The notes under the pieces are model-generated. The model searched no databases. It had not been told where the DNA came from and saw only the letters and a program-made list of their open reading frames with translations. Positions 25,748 to 34,218 of a DNA stretch of 55,011 nt are shown piece by piece (positions within the stretch are counted from its first letter, which is position 1; each line of letters begins with the position of its first letter). Made by a program: the position numbers and the translations under genes. This DNA is from RGIG7213 sp045545665. Its GTDB lineage: Bacteria; Bacillota; Clostridia; Oscillospirales; CAG-272. The stretch lies in the NCBI GenBank assembly GCA_045545665.1, contig JAZQBL010000031.1, positions 1-55,011 on the forward strand, given 5' to 3'.

Positions 25748-28700
25748 TATTTCTTGATTATTATTTCAGGTACAGCCGTCATACCTGCGGGAAGGAGCAC
25801 GTAATCGTCTGTCCAGTCTTCACCTGTTGTGATGAAGTTACCGGGACCGTACGCTGTCGTTCTTGAAGGAAGTGCGTGAAGCGGTCCGAACGTGTTACGG
25901 CGTGTAAGCACGTACTGGATAGAAAGGTCGTTATTGCCTTCCTTGAGCATATGCGTGATATCAGCTTCGTAAGGCTTCCATGCTATCGGCATAGGATCAC
26001 AGCCGTTTGCGGACACCTTAACGACAGCCGCTTCAAAGTCGGGCAGACTTACCGTTACGTTGTCACCGGGTGTGTAGAAGACTGTCGTTTTGTACGTGAT
26101 CGCACCTGAATAGAAGGGAAGTCCCTGCTTTGCGATATCTCCGTGGAGTATCTGCTTGACGGGTGCTATCATTACCTTTTCCGTGTTATTTATTCTTACA
26201 CCGAAGTCGCCTGTGATGTATACTGCTTCAAGGTTGAGCGTTTCGTAGAAATCAGCTTCCATACGTACGGTGTTTTTGCCTTCTTTGAGCATTGAACCGG
26301 GAAGTGTGAACTTGTGGAACGCTTCGTCGATCCATCTGCCGTTTTCTTCAGCGGTCATTTTTTCGCCGTTTATTTCGATATCCCAGAGGTTGGGCGTTTC
26401 GCAGATAAAGCTGAATTCTTCGGGTATATATTCTGCCGTAAAGCTGTATTCAAGAGCAACTCTGCCGTGCTTTTTCTGTTCTGTAAGTCCCAAGAACCAA
26501 GGCTGGATCATTTCGCCGCCTCTGTGTTCAAGACCGTAGGAATCTCTGATCTTCTGGTCTGCCTTGAGTATTTCCGTGTTTTCTCCGAGCTTTTTGCCGT
26601 CAGCTTCAAAATCGACCATATCGAGAACGAGTACGTTATCCTCTGAAAGCTCTATAACGTAGTCCTCGCCCAAAGGATAGGAAGCGATCTTCGTGAGCTT
26701 TTCAGCGGGTGCAAGGTCTGACTTCTTGCATACTCTGTAAACGTGCTCACCTGTTGCGTAAATGTCTGTTTTTACAGTTATCTTGCCGTTTTCGCTTCTG
26801 CCTGCGAGAACCTTTGAACCGTCGAGAGCAAACCATTCTTCGCAGTCGCCGTCGAGGTTTATCGTAACCGTACAGTCGTAGTAGCTTACGTCCTTATTCA
26901 TATTCATAATGACTGCATAAACGTCGTCGCCGTCACGTCTGCACTGGCAGAATACGTCTGTTATCTCTTCACCTGCGGCATTCTTTACGGATACCGTACG
27001 GGGGCTGATCTTTTCGAGTGCGGAAACGAGTGCATCACATTCGAAAGGTATTCTTTCGATGTTTTCAAGCGAATCGAACGCATTCGATTTAACAGCGTCT
27101 ATGTATTCGGGAGCAAAGCCTGCGAGTATTACCTTACCGCCTGCGTTTGCAAATTCTTTTATAAGGTTGAGAGTTGACGAACGCATAAGATACATACCGC
27201 TTACAACGATGCTCTTATACATCATTTCGCCGACCTTCACGTAAGTTGTGCCGTTTTCCGTTACGACGGATGCGTGGCGCATCATCATTTCCTCGTCGCC
27301 GTAGTCAAAGTCAAGCTTTGCACCTGACAGCCAGTGGAACTGCGAGAAGTACATACCTTCGATACGTGCAACGTCGGGATCGTTCGTTGCAAGTCTTACG
27401 CTCCATGCGGGGTGGATCATACCGAACGTGCTTTCGATGGGGTTGATAACGAGAGTGTCGCAAATGGGCTTACCTGCGCCCAAAACGACGTGAAGACGTG
27501 AGAAGAAGTCCTCAACTACGGGGTAATCCTTATACCAAGCGGACTGATGGAGGATACTTGCCGGGTAGTCTCTCTTTGCTTCGCCCTGCATTGAGTACCA
27601 CGAGAGGTGATGGCAGCGGAGGTTGATGCCGAAAAGTGCCTGCCAGCCGCCTGTCCATTTGTGGCTTTCGAAGTCCATCTGCCAGCCGGAACAGCCGTAA
27701 AGCTCGGAAAGCATTCTCTTCTGTCCCATCTGACGTGCGGCGGAAGAAAGCTGTTTTACTATCCAGTAGCATCTGTTGCCTTCTGTAAGAACGTCAACGC
27801 CGGGAACGCCCATATGCTCGTAGAAACGCATAAGCGAGCCTATCATTGAAGCCTGCGTCGTGAAGGAATCCTCGTGAAGAACGTGGCCTGTAAGCTCTAT
27901 GTTGTGTTCTTTACACCATTCGTTTATCTGAATAGCGAAGGCGTTAAGGAAAAGCTCCTCGGTGAGGTCCATATAATGCCATTTTATCTGCGATACCTTT
28001 TCGCCGTCACGCTGCAAGTACAAGTCGGGAAGGCGTTCTCTGAGATCGTAACCGTATTTTTCCTTGAATTTTTCAAAAAGCTTAGGTGTGTAAGGTGTAA
28101 GGAAGAAGGGATTTTTAGCGTTACCCGTTGAAAATCCGCACATTACACCGCCTCTGTGCGGTTCGTCCGTGAATATACCGGATATTGACTTACCGAGTCT
28201 TTCACCGCAGTTATCAGCGTATTTTTCGTGTGTGAGATCGAGGAACTTGCGTATCGCCTCGGGGTTCATCGTATCGACGTACGTATAGCCGTTGTAGAAA
28301 CTTCCCTTCGGCATAGGCTGAACGTGGAAAGTAAGAACCGTCTTGTTTTCGTATTCTTCTTTCGGGGTATCCTTCGTTATCATTTTGTCGTTCGTGAAGG
28401 CAAATTCACCCTTTTCGGGGAGCATATCGCAGTAGAATGCGGCGATCTCTTCGTCGTCGTATTTGTAATCCTTACCGTCGATCTGGTCAAGACGGAGATA
28501 CTTTGCCGAATATTCGGGGTTCATCGTTACAAAACCGCCTGCAGTACCTGAGGGCCATCTGTCCTCGTCGTAAAGCCAGCTTTCCATGCCGAGCTCTTCG
28601 CCTCTGTCAGCAACGGCATTTACAAGCTCAAACCATTCCTTGCCGAGATACTCTGTAACAAGTCCCGTTCTTGAGTGCATAAAGTAACCGCCGAAGCCCA

Positions 28701-28824
28701 TTTCCTTGAGGACATCGACCTGACGCAAAAGCTCATCTTTTTCAAGCTTGCCGTTCCACGACCAGAACGGTTTGCCGCGGTAGTAGACACCGGGCGATTT
28801 GAAATCATCATAGATTTTTGACAT
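25747..28824 (-). CDS. Large glycoside hydrolase, GH106 (alpha-L-rhamnosidase)-like
   Basis: A 1025-residue protein without a signal peptide, hence cytoplasmic. The N-terminal half is a TIM-barrel like that of GH106 proteins: FWSWNGKLEKDELLRQV near 20, GYFMHSRTGL near 47, LYDEDRWPSG near 85, candidate acids in FTDEP (about 220) and LSELYG (about 373). The C-terminal half is beta-rich, with sandwich domains expected for sugar binding. The ATG at 28824 was chosen because GAGG lies eight bases upstream; the earlier ATG would be only two bases from it. GH106 enzymes release rhamnose from plant glycans such as pectin. Family call is moderate; a related uncharacterised GH branch is possible. Confidence 0.72.
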   Translation of the reverse strand: MSKIYDDFKSPGVYYRGKPFWSWNGKLEKDELLRQVDVLKEMGFGGYFMHSRTGLVTEYLGKEWFELVNAVADRGEELGMESWLYDEDRWPSGTAGGFVTMNPEYSAKYLRLDQIDGKDYKYDDEEIAAFYCDMLPEKGEFAFTNDKMITKDTPKEEYENKTVLTFHVQPMPKGSFYNGYTYVDTMNPEAIRKFLDLTHEKYADNCGERLGKSISGIFTDEPHRGGVMCGFSTGNAKNPFFLTPYTPKLFEKFKEKYGYDLRERLPDLYLQRDGEKVSQIKWHYMDLTEELFLNAFAIQINEWCKEHNIELTGHVLHEDSFTTQASMIGSLMRFYEHMGVPGVDVLTEGNRCYWIVKQLSSAARQMGQKRMLSELYGCSGWQMDFESHKWTGGWQALFGINLRCHHLSWYSMQGEAKRDYPASILHQSAWYKDYPVVEDFFSRLHVVLGAGKPICDTLVINPIESTFGMIHPAWSVRLATNDPDVARIEGMYFSQFHWLSGAKLDFDYGDEEMMMRHASVVTENGTTYVKVGEMMYKSIVVSGMYLMRSSTLNLIKEFANAGGKVILAGFAPEYIDAVKSNAFDSLENIERIPFECDALVSALEKISPRTVSVKNAAGEEITDVFCQCRRDGDDVYAVIMNMNKDVSYYDCTVTINLDGDCEEWFALDGSKVLAGRSENGKITVKTDIYATGEHVYRVCKKSDLAPAEKLTKIASYPLGEDYVIELSEDNVLVLDMVDFEADGKKLGENTEILKADQKIRDSYGLEHRGGEMIQPWFLGLTEQKKHGRVALEYSFTAEYIPEEFSFICETPNLWDIEINGEKMTAEENGRWIDEAFHKFTLPGSMLKEGKNTVRMEADFYETLNLEAVYITGDFGVRINNTEKVMIAPVKQILHGDIAKQGLPFYSGAITYKTTVFYTPGDNVTVSLPDFEAAVVKVSANGCDPMPIAWKPYEADITHMLKEGNNDLSIQYVLTRRNTFGPLHALPSRTTAYGPGNFITTGEDWTDDYVLLPAGMTAVPEIIIKK

Positions 28825-28853
28825 TTTCATTACCTCTTTAATTTATTTTCAGT

Positions 28854-29315
28854 TTACTGTAATTCTTTTACCGTTACCGTAAGAAAAGTTCTTTCCATAC
28901 ACACACCGTGTATCTCGACGGTGTAGTCTATCACGATGACACCGCCGTTTTCGCTTACGGAATTTTCAACGCTTTTCGTCGATACGCACATTTCAAGCGG
29001 AAAAATACCCGTTTCATACGTCGACATATACCGTGCGTTTTCTTTGAATATCATCGACGTCGAAGCAGAACCGCTTCTGGTCATCGTGACTTCCTCGGGT
29101 GTTTCTTTTGCAAACTCAAGCACCGTGTGGGCGCCTTGCATACCCGTAAGCTCCGACTCGTCGTAGCGTATCAGAAACGTGCCGTTATCGAGCGAAAGCT
29201 CACCCTCGGTCGATATTTCTATCGTCTGCTCCTCTTCGCCGTCCTGCTCTGCAAAAAAATCGCCTTCTATTTTATATTGCTTTGAAATTATGTCAATTGA
29301 TACTGCTTTTTTCAT
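28854..29315 (-). CDS. DUF1934 beta-barrel protein (YwiB-like)
   Basis: A 153-residue DUF1934 protein, a small lipocalin-like beta-barrel of unknown function found in most Firmicutes. The pattern EGELSLDNGTFLIRYDESELTG with an alternating strand structure and the late MCVSTKSVENSV and VIDYTVEIHG segments fit. It precedes the glycosidase gene by 29 bases and has its own promoter. Confidence 0.85.
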   Translation of the reverse strand: MKKAVSIDIISKQYKIEGDFFAEQDGEEEQTIEISTEGELSLDNGTFLIRYDESELTGMQGAHTVLEFAKETPEEVTMTRSGSASTSMIFKENARYMSTYETGIFPLEMCVSTKSVENSVSENGGVIVIDYTVEIHGVCMERTFLTVTVKELQ

Positions 29316-29347
29316 ATTTTACCTACAGTTTATAGCATTACAGCATT

Positions 29348-29376
29348 ATTATAGCATATAATTTTCCGTTTGTCAC
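29348..29376 (-). promoter_or_regulatory. Candidate promoter of the DUF1934 gene
   Basis: Minus strand: GTGACA (29376-29371), 17-base spacer, TATAAT (29353-29348), about 33 bases before the ATG. The following glycosidase and transglutaminase-fold genes may be read from it. Confidence 0.6.
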
Positions 29377-29626
29377 TACATAATTTGAAAATAAATAAGG
29401 TATTTTTTTGTTTGTTTATATGGGTTGAAACAGACCGCCTTTGATGGGTGTTTTTCGGGTAGCTGTCGAGCAAACGTGAGACTGAGGGAGAGTGCGGGAA
29501 TCCGAGCTCAGAGAGTTTTTTGCATTTTTCAAAAAAATATCACAATTATTTACATTTTTTATACACGGTAACGGAATAATGATGCTATTATGTAAGCACA
29601 GACTTACTATTTTAAGGAGAATATCC
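29377..29626. repeat. Intergenic stretch with repeat fragment (29470-29515)
   Basis: AT-rich ends and, near 29475-29505, a fragment TGAGGGAGAGTGCGGGAATC that recurs in similar form at 30878-30898 on the other side of the LRR gene and resembles the 5221-5290 element read in reverse. The open frame that reads through on the plus strand from 29492 has no ribosome binding site before 29627. Confidence 0.5.
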
Positions 29627-30823
29627 ATGAAAAAGGACAGCATCAAAAAAATAGGCGCAATTGCGCTCGCACTCGTTTTGTCAACTTCGGCGGTTTTTAT
29701 AACCTCCTGCTCGGATGACGATGACAAAAGAATCGAAGAAAAAGACGACGACGATGACGATGACGACAAAAAAGACAAGGACAAAGACCGTGAAACGGGA
29801 AAAGATTCCGCAGGTGATACTACATACATTCCCAACGCCGAAACAGCAATCGCTGAAACGAAACCCGCCACAGACGCCGTGACGGATGCAAAAGACGATG
29901 AAGTTATTGATAATTCATCGTTTACAAGTGATGAGATCGCGCAAGGATGGTCACTTAAAAACGGCACACTTACAATAATCAACGACTCTGCTATGAAGGA
30001 TTATAGTGATGGCAATTATGCTCCGTGGTACGGAGAAAGAAAAAATATCAATGAAGTCGTAATCAAAAACGGCGTAACAAAAATAAGCAGCTGTGCATTT
30101 TACAACTGCTACACTCTTACACAAATAACGATACCGGACGGTGTTACAAGTATAGGTGTCGGTGCATTTCACAACTGCTCAAGTCTTGCACAAATAACGA
30201 TACCGAACGGTGTTACAAGTATAGGTAATTATGCATTTTCTGACTGCTACGATCTTACACAAATAACAATACCTAACGGTGTTACAAGTATAGGTGACAG
30301 TGCGTTTTCTTATTGCTATGACCTTAAACAAATAACAATTCCTAACAGTGTTACAAGTATAGGTGAAGGGGCATTTTCCGACTGCGACAGTCTTACACAA
30401 ATAACGATACCGGACAGTGTTACAAGTATAGGTGAATATGCATTTTCCAATTGTTCAAAGCTTCAAGCGATAAACGTATCATCCGGTAACGCAAGTTATA
30501 CAGGCGTTGACGGCGTATTGTTTAACAAAAATAAAACAACACTCGTGGCATATCCCGCTGGAAAAGAAACAGTATATACGATACCGGACGGTGTTACAAG
30601 TATAGGTGTCGGTGCATTTTCCTACTGCAAAAGCCTTACACAAATAACAATACCGGACAGTGTTACAAGTATAGGTAACAGTGCATTTTCCTACTGTTTA
30701 AAACTTCAAACAATAAATTTTACAGGCAGTGAAGAGCAGTGGAATAAAATAACTAAAGGATCAAATTGGGACAGCTGCGTCGGTGAAGACGTCGGCGGAT
30801 ATACAGTAAAATTCGGTGCATAA
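29627..30823 (+). CDS. BspA-type leucine-rich-repeat lipoprotein
   Basis: A 398-residue surface lipoprotein. The signal peptide ends in SAVFITSC, with a likely lipidated Cys27. A run of acidic and lysine residues (Asp/Glu/Lys, about 28-55) and a Thr/Ala-rich linker (60-100) follow. The rest consists of 23-residue LRR_5 (BspA/TpLRR) units with the pattern LTQITIPDGVTSIGxxAFxxC, seven or more copies from about 165. A non-repeat insertion (about 282-320) breaks the series. The ATG at 29627 is set by AAGGAG eight bases upstream; the open frame to 29492 is not supported. BspA-type proteins often bind host or bacterial surfaces. Function here is not known. Confidence 0.88.
   Translation: MKKDSIKKIGAIALALVLSTSAVFITSCSDDDDKRIEEKDDDDDDDDKKDKDKDRETGKDSAGDTTYIPNAETAIAETKPATDAVTDAKDDEVIDNSSFTSDEIAQGWSLKNGTLTIINDSAMKDYSDGNYAPWYGERKNINEVVIKNGVTKISSCAFYNCYTLTQITIPDGVTSIGVGAFHNCSSLAQITIPNGVTSIGNYAFSDCYDLTQITIPNGVTSIGDSAFSYCYDLKQITIPNSVTSIGEGAFSDCDSLTQITIPDSVTSIGEYAFSNCSKLQAINVSSGNASYTGVDGVLFNKNKTTLVAYPAGKETVYTIPDGVTSIGVGAFSYCKSLTQITIPDSVTSIGNSAFSYCLKLQTINFTGSEEQWNKITKGSNWDSCVGEDVGGYTVKFGA
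30100..30715 (+). repeat. 69-bp DNA repeats coding for the LRR units
   Basis: Each LRR unit is coded by a near-identical 69-base segment including the constant GGTGTTACAAGTATAGGT or AGTGTTACAAGTATAGGT core. At least six such cores are visible. Codons are conserved as well as residues, so the array expanded recently or is homogenised by recombination. Confidence 0.85.
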
Positions 30824-30825
30824 AT

Positions 30826-30857
30826 ATTAAAAGAGCTTCGTATGAGGCTCTTTTAAT
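30826..30857 (+). terminator. Terminator after the LRR gene
   Basis: Stem ATTAAAAGAGC / GCTCTTTTAAT with a ten-base loop, followed by a short TTTGG tail; it begins two bases after the stop codon. Confidence 0.85.
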
Positions 30858-30973
30858 TTGGTTTTCTCCGGGATTACCGAGGGAGAGTGCGAGAATCTGC
30901 ACCTGCATTTATACGAACCGCCCGGGACGCCTATCTGTACAAACATCATTATTTTGATTTGCTTCCGATATAC

Positions 30974-31002
30974 AAAAAGGGACTGAACACACGTTCAGCC
31001 CC
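30974..31002 (-). terminator. Terminator after the ACT-domain gene
   Basis: Minus-strand stem GGGGCTGAAC / GTTCAGTCCC with a four-base loop, followed by five T residues, 14 bases after the stop codon. Confidence 0.88.
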
Positions 31003-31015
31003 TGTATTGTCTTTA

Positions 31016-31438
31016 TCAGAAAAGATCGTTTTGGTTAGCTGTTTTTATACCTGCGCCTGCAAGTATTGCGGCGGCTTTCTGGTTATCGTCAACACGGAAT
31101 ATCATATACGCACCCGCTTTATCGGAGAGGAATGCGTAAGTGTATTCAACAGCAACATCGCCGTCGGAAAGAACTTCAAGAATAGATGCAAGGCTTCCGG
31201 GCTTGTCGGAGATCGCAGCGGCGAGAACGTCGTTTACGATAGTGATATAACCGCCTGCTCTGAGTGCCTCGTTTGCTTTTTCGGGATCATCGCAGATGAT
31301 ACGCAAAATACCGTAGTCCTGAGTGTCTGCGATAGAAAGAGCCTTGAGGTTTATATTATGCTCTGCAATATATCTTGTTGCCTGTGCAAGAACACCTTTT
31401 TTGTTTTCAATGAAAACGGATATTTGTTTTACGCTCAT
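31016..31438 (-). CDS. Tandem ACT-domain protein
   Basis: A 140-residue protein made of two ACT domains (about 4-68 and 72-138; QISVFIENKKGVLAQATR opens the first, ISDKPGSLASILEVLSDG the second). ACT domains bind amino acids. In Clostridia and Archaea this small protein regularly follows phenylacetate-CoA ligase, as here (17 bases apart), and is presumed to sense an aromatic amino acid. It has no enzyme domain. Confidence 0.9.
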   Translation of the reverse strand: MSVKQISVFIENKKGVLAQATRYIAEHNINLKALSIADTQDYGILRIICDDPEKANEALRAGGYITIVNDVLAAAISDKPGSLASILEVLSDGDVAVEYTYAFLSDKAGAYMIFRVDDNQKAAAILAGAGIKTANQNDLF

Positions 31439-31455
31439 ATCTTTTCTCCTTTATT

Positions 31456-32763
31456 TCAATCGTGCAGTTTTCTCTTGTCTATAACACGTACGGCTTTGCC
31501 TTCGCTTCTCGTGATCGTTTTGGGAGCAACGAGGTGTACCTTGGGGTTGATTCCGAGCATTATCTTAATTGCATTTGCCAAAGATTTTTCTTTGGAAGAA
31601 AGGTCTTTGACTGTATCGGAGAACTGGTCGGGTGCAAGCTCAACGTAAACGTCGAGTGTGTCCGTGTTTCTTTCACGGTCAACTTCGATGAGATAGTTTG
31701 CCGAATATCCTTCTTTAAGAAGAACGGCTTCTATCTGTGAAGGGAATACGTTTACGCCTCTTATGATAAGCATATCGTCGCTTCTGCCCATAGGCTTGCT
31801 CATCTTTATAAGAGTACGTCCGCAGGAGCATTTCTTTCTTGAAAGAACGCATATATCTCTCGTTCTGTAACGGAGAAGCGGGAAAGCTTCCTTGTCAAGG
31901 CTTGTGAATACAAGCTCACCCTTTGAGCCTTCGGGAAGGACTTCGCCCGTTTCGGGGTCGATTATTTCCGCAAGGAAGTGGTCCTCGTTGATGTGCATAC
32001 CCGTCTGTTCTTCACATTCGAAAGAAACTCCGGGGCCGCTTGTTTCCGTAAGACCGTAAATGTCGTACGCCTTGATTCCGAGGGATTTTTCTATGTCACG
32101 GCGCATCTCTTCCGTCCAGGGTTCAGCACCGAAAATACCTGCCTTAAGGTCGATATCGTCGGGAGAAAGTCCCATTTCTTTAAGTGTTTCGCCTATGTAA
32201 GCCGCATAAGAGGGTGTACAGCAGAGGATCGTTGCGTGAAGATCCTGCATAAACTGTATCTGACGCTCTGTATTTCCCGATGACATGGGAAGAGTAAGAC
32301 ATCCGACCTTATGTGATCCGCCGTTAAGACCGGGACCGCCTGTGAAAAGACCGTATCCGTAAGCTACCTGACAAACGTCCTCGTTTGTTCCGCCGACAGC
32401 GACTATGGCACGTGCACAGCATTCTTCCCAAAGATCAACGTCCTTTTGTGTGTAGAAGGCTACGACACGGCGTCCCGTCGTTCCGCTTGTTGACTGTATT
32501 CTGACGCAGTTTTTAAGATCCGTTGCCAAAAGGCCGTAAGGATAAGCGTCACGAAGATCTGCTTTTGTCAAAAAAGGAAGCTTGTGAAGGTCGTCTATGG
32601 ATTTTATATCGTCGGGTGTAACGCCCTTTTTGTCCATAAGATCACGGTAATATTTAACGTTTTCGTAAACGTGTTTTACCTGTTTTACGAGCTTTTCGTT
32701 TTGAATTGCCCTTATTTCGTCAAGTGAGGCGCACTCAACTTCGGGCTGGTAATAATTTGGCAT
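31456..32763 (-). CDS. paaK: Phenylacetate-CoA ligase
   Basis: A 435-residue AMP-forming ligase of the PaaK family, which activates phenylacetate or related aryl acids with CoA. The AMP-binding loop STSGTTGRRVV is near residue 90, the YGLTETSGPG motif near 238, and a PaaK-type C-terminal domain ends the protein. In anaerobes the enzyme often serves aromatic amino acid synthesis or degradation with indolepyruvate:ferredoxin oxidoreductase (not in the window). AAGGAGG lies nine bases before the ATG and a strong promoter precedes it. Confidence 0.93.
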   Translation of the reverse strand: MPNYYQPEVECASLDEIRAIQNEKLVKQVKHVYENVKYYRDLMDKKGVTPDDIKSIDDLHKLPFLTKADLRDAYPYGLLATDLKNCVRIQSTSGTTGRRVVAFYTQKDVDLWEECCARAIVAVGGTNEDVCQVAYGYGLFTGGPGLNGGSHKVGCLTLPMSSGNTERQIQFMQDLHATILCCTPSYAAYIGETLKEMGLSPDDIDLKAGIFGAEPWTEEMRRDIEKSLGIKAYDIYGLTETSGPGVSFECEEQTGMHINEDHFLAEIIDPETGEVLPEGSKGELVFTSLDKEAFPLLRYRTRDICVLSRKKCSCGRTLIKMSKPMGRSDDMLIIRGVNVFPSQIEAVLLKEGYSANYLIEVDRERNTDTLDVYVELAPDQFSDTVKDLSSKEKSLANAIKIMLGINPKVHLVAPKTITRSEGKAVRVIDKRKLHD

Positions 32764-32813
32764 AATTGCCCCTCCTTTGGTGTCCCGATTAAAGTCGGAT
32801 ACTTTATAAGCTT

Positions 32814-32842
32814 ATTATATACCTGTGGTTTATCTTTGTCAA
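32814..32842 (-). promoter_or_regulatory. Strong candidate promoter of paaK
   Basis: Minus strand: perfect TTGACA (32842-32837), 17-base spacer, perfect TATAAT (32819-32814). A small hairpin (TCCGACTTTAATCGGGA) lies in the leader before the ribosome binding site. Confidence 0.75.
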
Positions 32843-32860
32843 TAAAAGTTAATTAAAAAA

Positions 32861-33484
32861 TCAAAATTCGGGTGTATATTCACATTTAATTTTTTCGTAC
32901 GAAGCACGTTTTATTTTCAGATCTCTGTACGCAACGCGTGTGCAGTACGCTTCAAATCCCACTTTCCCGAAGATCGACTGATCTATCGGGTCGGGGTCTG
33001 TTGCTTCTATTGCAAGCTGTCCGTCAACGATGACGAAAACGTGGCCGCCTATTGAACCGCATTGCATATGGTATTCGTGGTTTGGGTCGAAATTAAACAT
33101 CTTTGTGCCGCAGTTAAGCAGATAATCGGGGGATTTTTCAAACCCGATCTTTCCGTCCCACCAACCTCCGATGCCGGCAACGTATGCGATGTGGCGTGTG
33201 TTCGTTTCCTCGTTCCATGAACCCGACCACATACAGTTTATATCGTGTGTGCAGGGGGATAATACCTTTGCGTAAAAATCAAGACAGACAGGACCGAAAA
33301 AGTCCTTTTTCATAACTGCCATTGAAGCAAAATTTTTTCGGCTTTCGCCTATAAGCCAGCCGTCTTCAACGTACCAATTGCCGTCTTTTATCTCGAAATC
33401 TTCTTCAAACGTTTCCTTTGTAAAAGGTCTTTCATATAATATTTCCATAGCATCGACGTCGATGCGCTTTTTCATAAGATCCAT
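32861..33484 (-). CDS. Concanavalin-like (jelly-roll) protein, unknown
   Basis: A 207-residue protein without signal peptide. The sequence NWYVEDGWLIGES, then HIAYVAGIGGWWDGKIG and GGHVFVIVDGQLAIEATDPDP, then GKVGFEAYCTRVAYRDLKI is the pattern of single-domain jelly-roll sugar-binding or lyase-related proteins (DUF1961/DUF1080-like). I cannot tell which family. It follows mntP by 13 bases and has GGTGG eight bases before the ATG, so it is likely co-transcribed. A link to the GH106-like gene is possible but they are not adjacent. Confidence 0.55.
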   Translation of the reverse strand: MDLMKKRIDVDAMEILYERPFTKETFEEDFEIKDGNWYVEDGWLIGESRKNFASMAVMKKDFFGPVCLDFYAKVLSPCTHDINCMWSGSWNEETNTRHIAYVAGIGGWWDGKIGFEKSPDYLLNCGTKMFNFDPNHEYHMQCGSIGGHVFVIVDGQLAIEATDPDPIDQSIFGKVGFEAYCTRVAYRDLKIKRASYEKIKCEYTPEF

Positions 33485-33497
33485 CTTTTATTCCACC

Positions 33498-34082
33498 TTA
33501 AAATAAACTTGAAACAAATATCTCAATGCCTATAAATATCAGTATAAGACCGCCCAAAACGGGAGCTTTACCCGAGAATTTTGCGCCGAATTTTTTGCCG
33601 ATAATGACTCCTGCTGTGCATATCGCAAACGTCACAAGTGCGATTATACCGCAGCAAATGAACACGGCGTCCGTTGTGTAATTCTCTATCGTAAAGCCTA
33701 CGGAAAGAGCATCTATCGAGGTAGCAACGCCTTGAACGAGCAACGAATGGAATGTTACTGCGTGGCAGTCGCCGTCTTCGTTTGAACATTTTGTTCCCTC
33801 GTATATCATTTTCCCGCCTATGAAAAGAAGTAATATAAGTGCTATCCACGGTATGAATTTTTCAAATTCTTTGAAATGCTGCGCCGCCGTATGTACGCAA
33901 AACCAGCCGATGAGCGGCATAAGAAACTGAAAAAAAGCAAATACGGAAGCTATTGTAAAAAGCTTGCTTTTTTTCATTTTCGGCTCGTTCAGACCGTTTG
34001 CGACGGATACGGAAAAAGCATCCATAGCAAGTGCCGTTCCGAAAAGGATGCTGTGCAAGAAAAAATAAAGATCAAATGCCAT
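33498..34082 (-). CDS. mntP: Manganese efflux pump MntP
   Basis: A 194-residue, six-helix membrane protein that exports Mn2+. The two inverted halves each carry the family motif: AMDAFSVSVANG near residue 19 and SIDALSVGF near 125. The ATG at 34082 is set by GGAGG six bases upstream; the open frame reaches 34148 but would cover the leader hairpin and the promoter. The leader contains a hairpin with a T-run (see 34097-34122). The family is often controlled by the yybP-ykoY Mn riboswitch, which I do not see here. Confidence 0.93.
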   Translation of the reverse strand: MAFDLYFFLHSILFGTALAMDAFSVSVANGLNEPKMKKSKLFTIASVFAFFQFLMPLIGWFCVHTAAQHFKEFEKFIPWIALILLLFIGGKMIYEGTKCSNEDGDCHAVTFHSLLVQGVATSIDALSVGFTIENYTTDAVFICCGIIALVTFAICTAGVIIGKKFGAKFSGKAPVLGGLILIFIGIEIFVSSLF

Positions 34083-34096
34083 GTTTTTCCTCCGAT

Positions 34097-34122
34097 AAAA
34101 AACGAGCAGGGTGACCTGCTCG
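34097..34122 (-). promoter_or_regulatory. Terminator-like hairpin in the mntP leader (possible attenuator)
   Basis: Minus strand: perfect 8-bp stem CGAGCAGG / CCTGCTCG with a four-base loop (34122-34103), followed by TTTTTT (34102-34097), only two bases before the ribosome binding site CGGAGG (34094-34089). It lies between the promoter and the gene, so it would end transcription before mntP unless melted. Confidence 0.75.
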
Positions 34123-34147
34123 GTACGACCTTTCATTCGATGTGTCA

Positions 34148-34175
34148 ATTATATCATATGAAAATAATATGTCAA
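34148..34175 (-). promoter_or_regulatory. Strong candidate promoter of mntP
   Basis: Minus strand: perfect TTGACA (34175-34170), 16-base spacer, perfect TATAAT (34153-34148). The predicted start of the RNA is near 34141, giving a leader of about 60 bases. Confidence 0.75.
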
Positions 34176-34218
34176 GTCGCATTTTGTAAAGAGAGTATAA
34201 TTTCAGAACGATGATATT

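Noticed and set aside
29416..29982. Serine-rich 188-residue open frame on the minus strand
   Set aside because: It is the complement of the Asp-rich start of the LRR lipoprotein gene; no ribosome binding site and low complexity.
34083..34147. yybP-ykoY manganese riboswitch before mntP
   Set aside because: The leader from the predicted start is about 60 bases with a single hairpin; the two-leg aptamer is not there.
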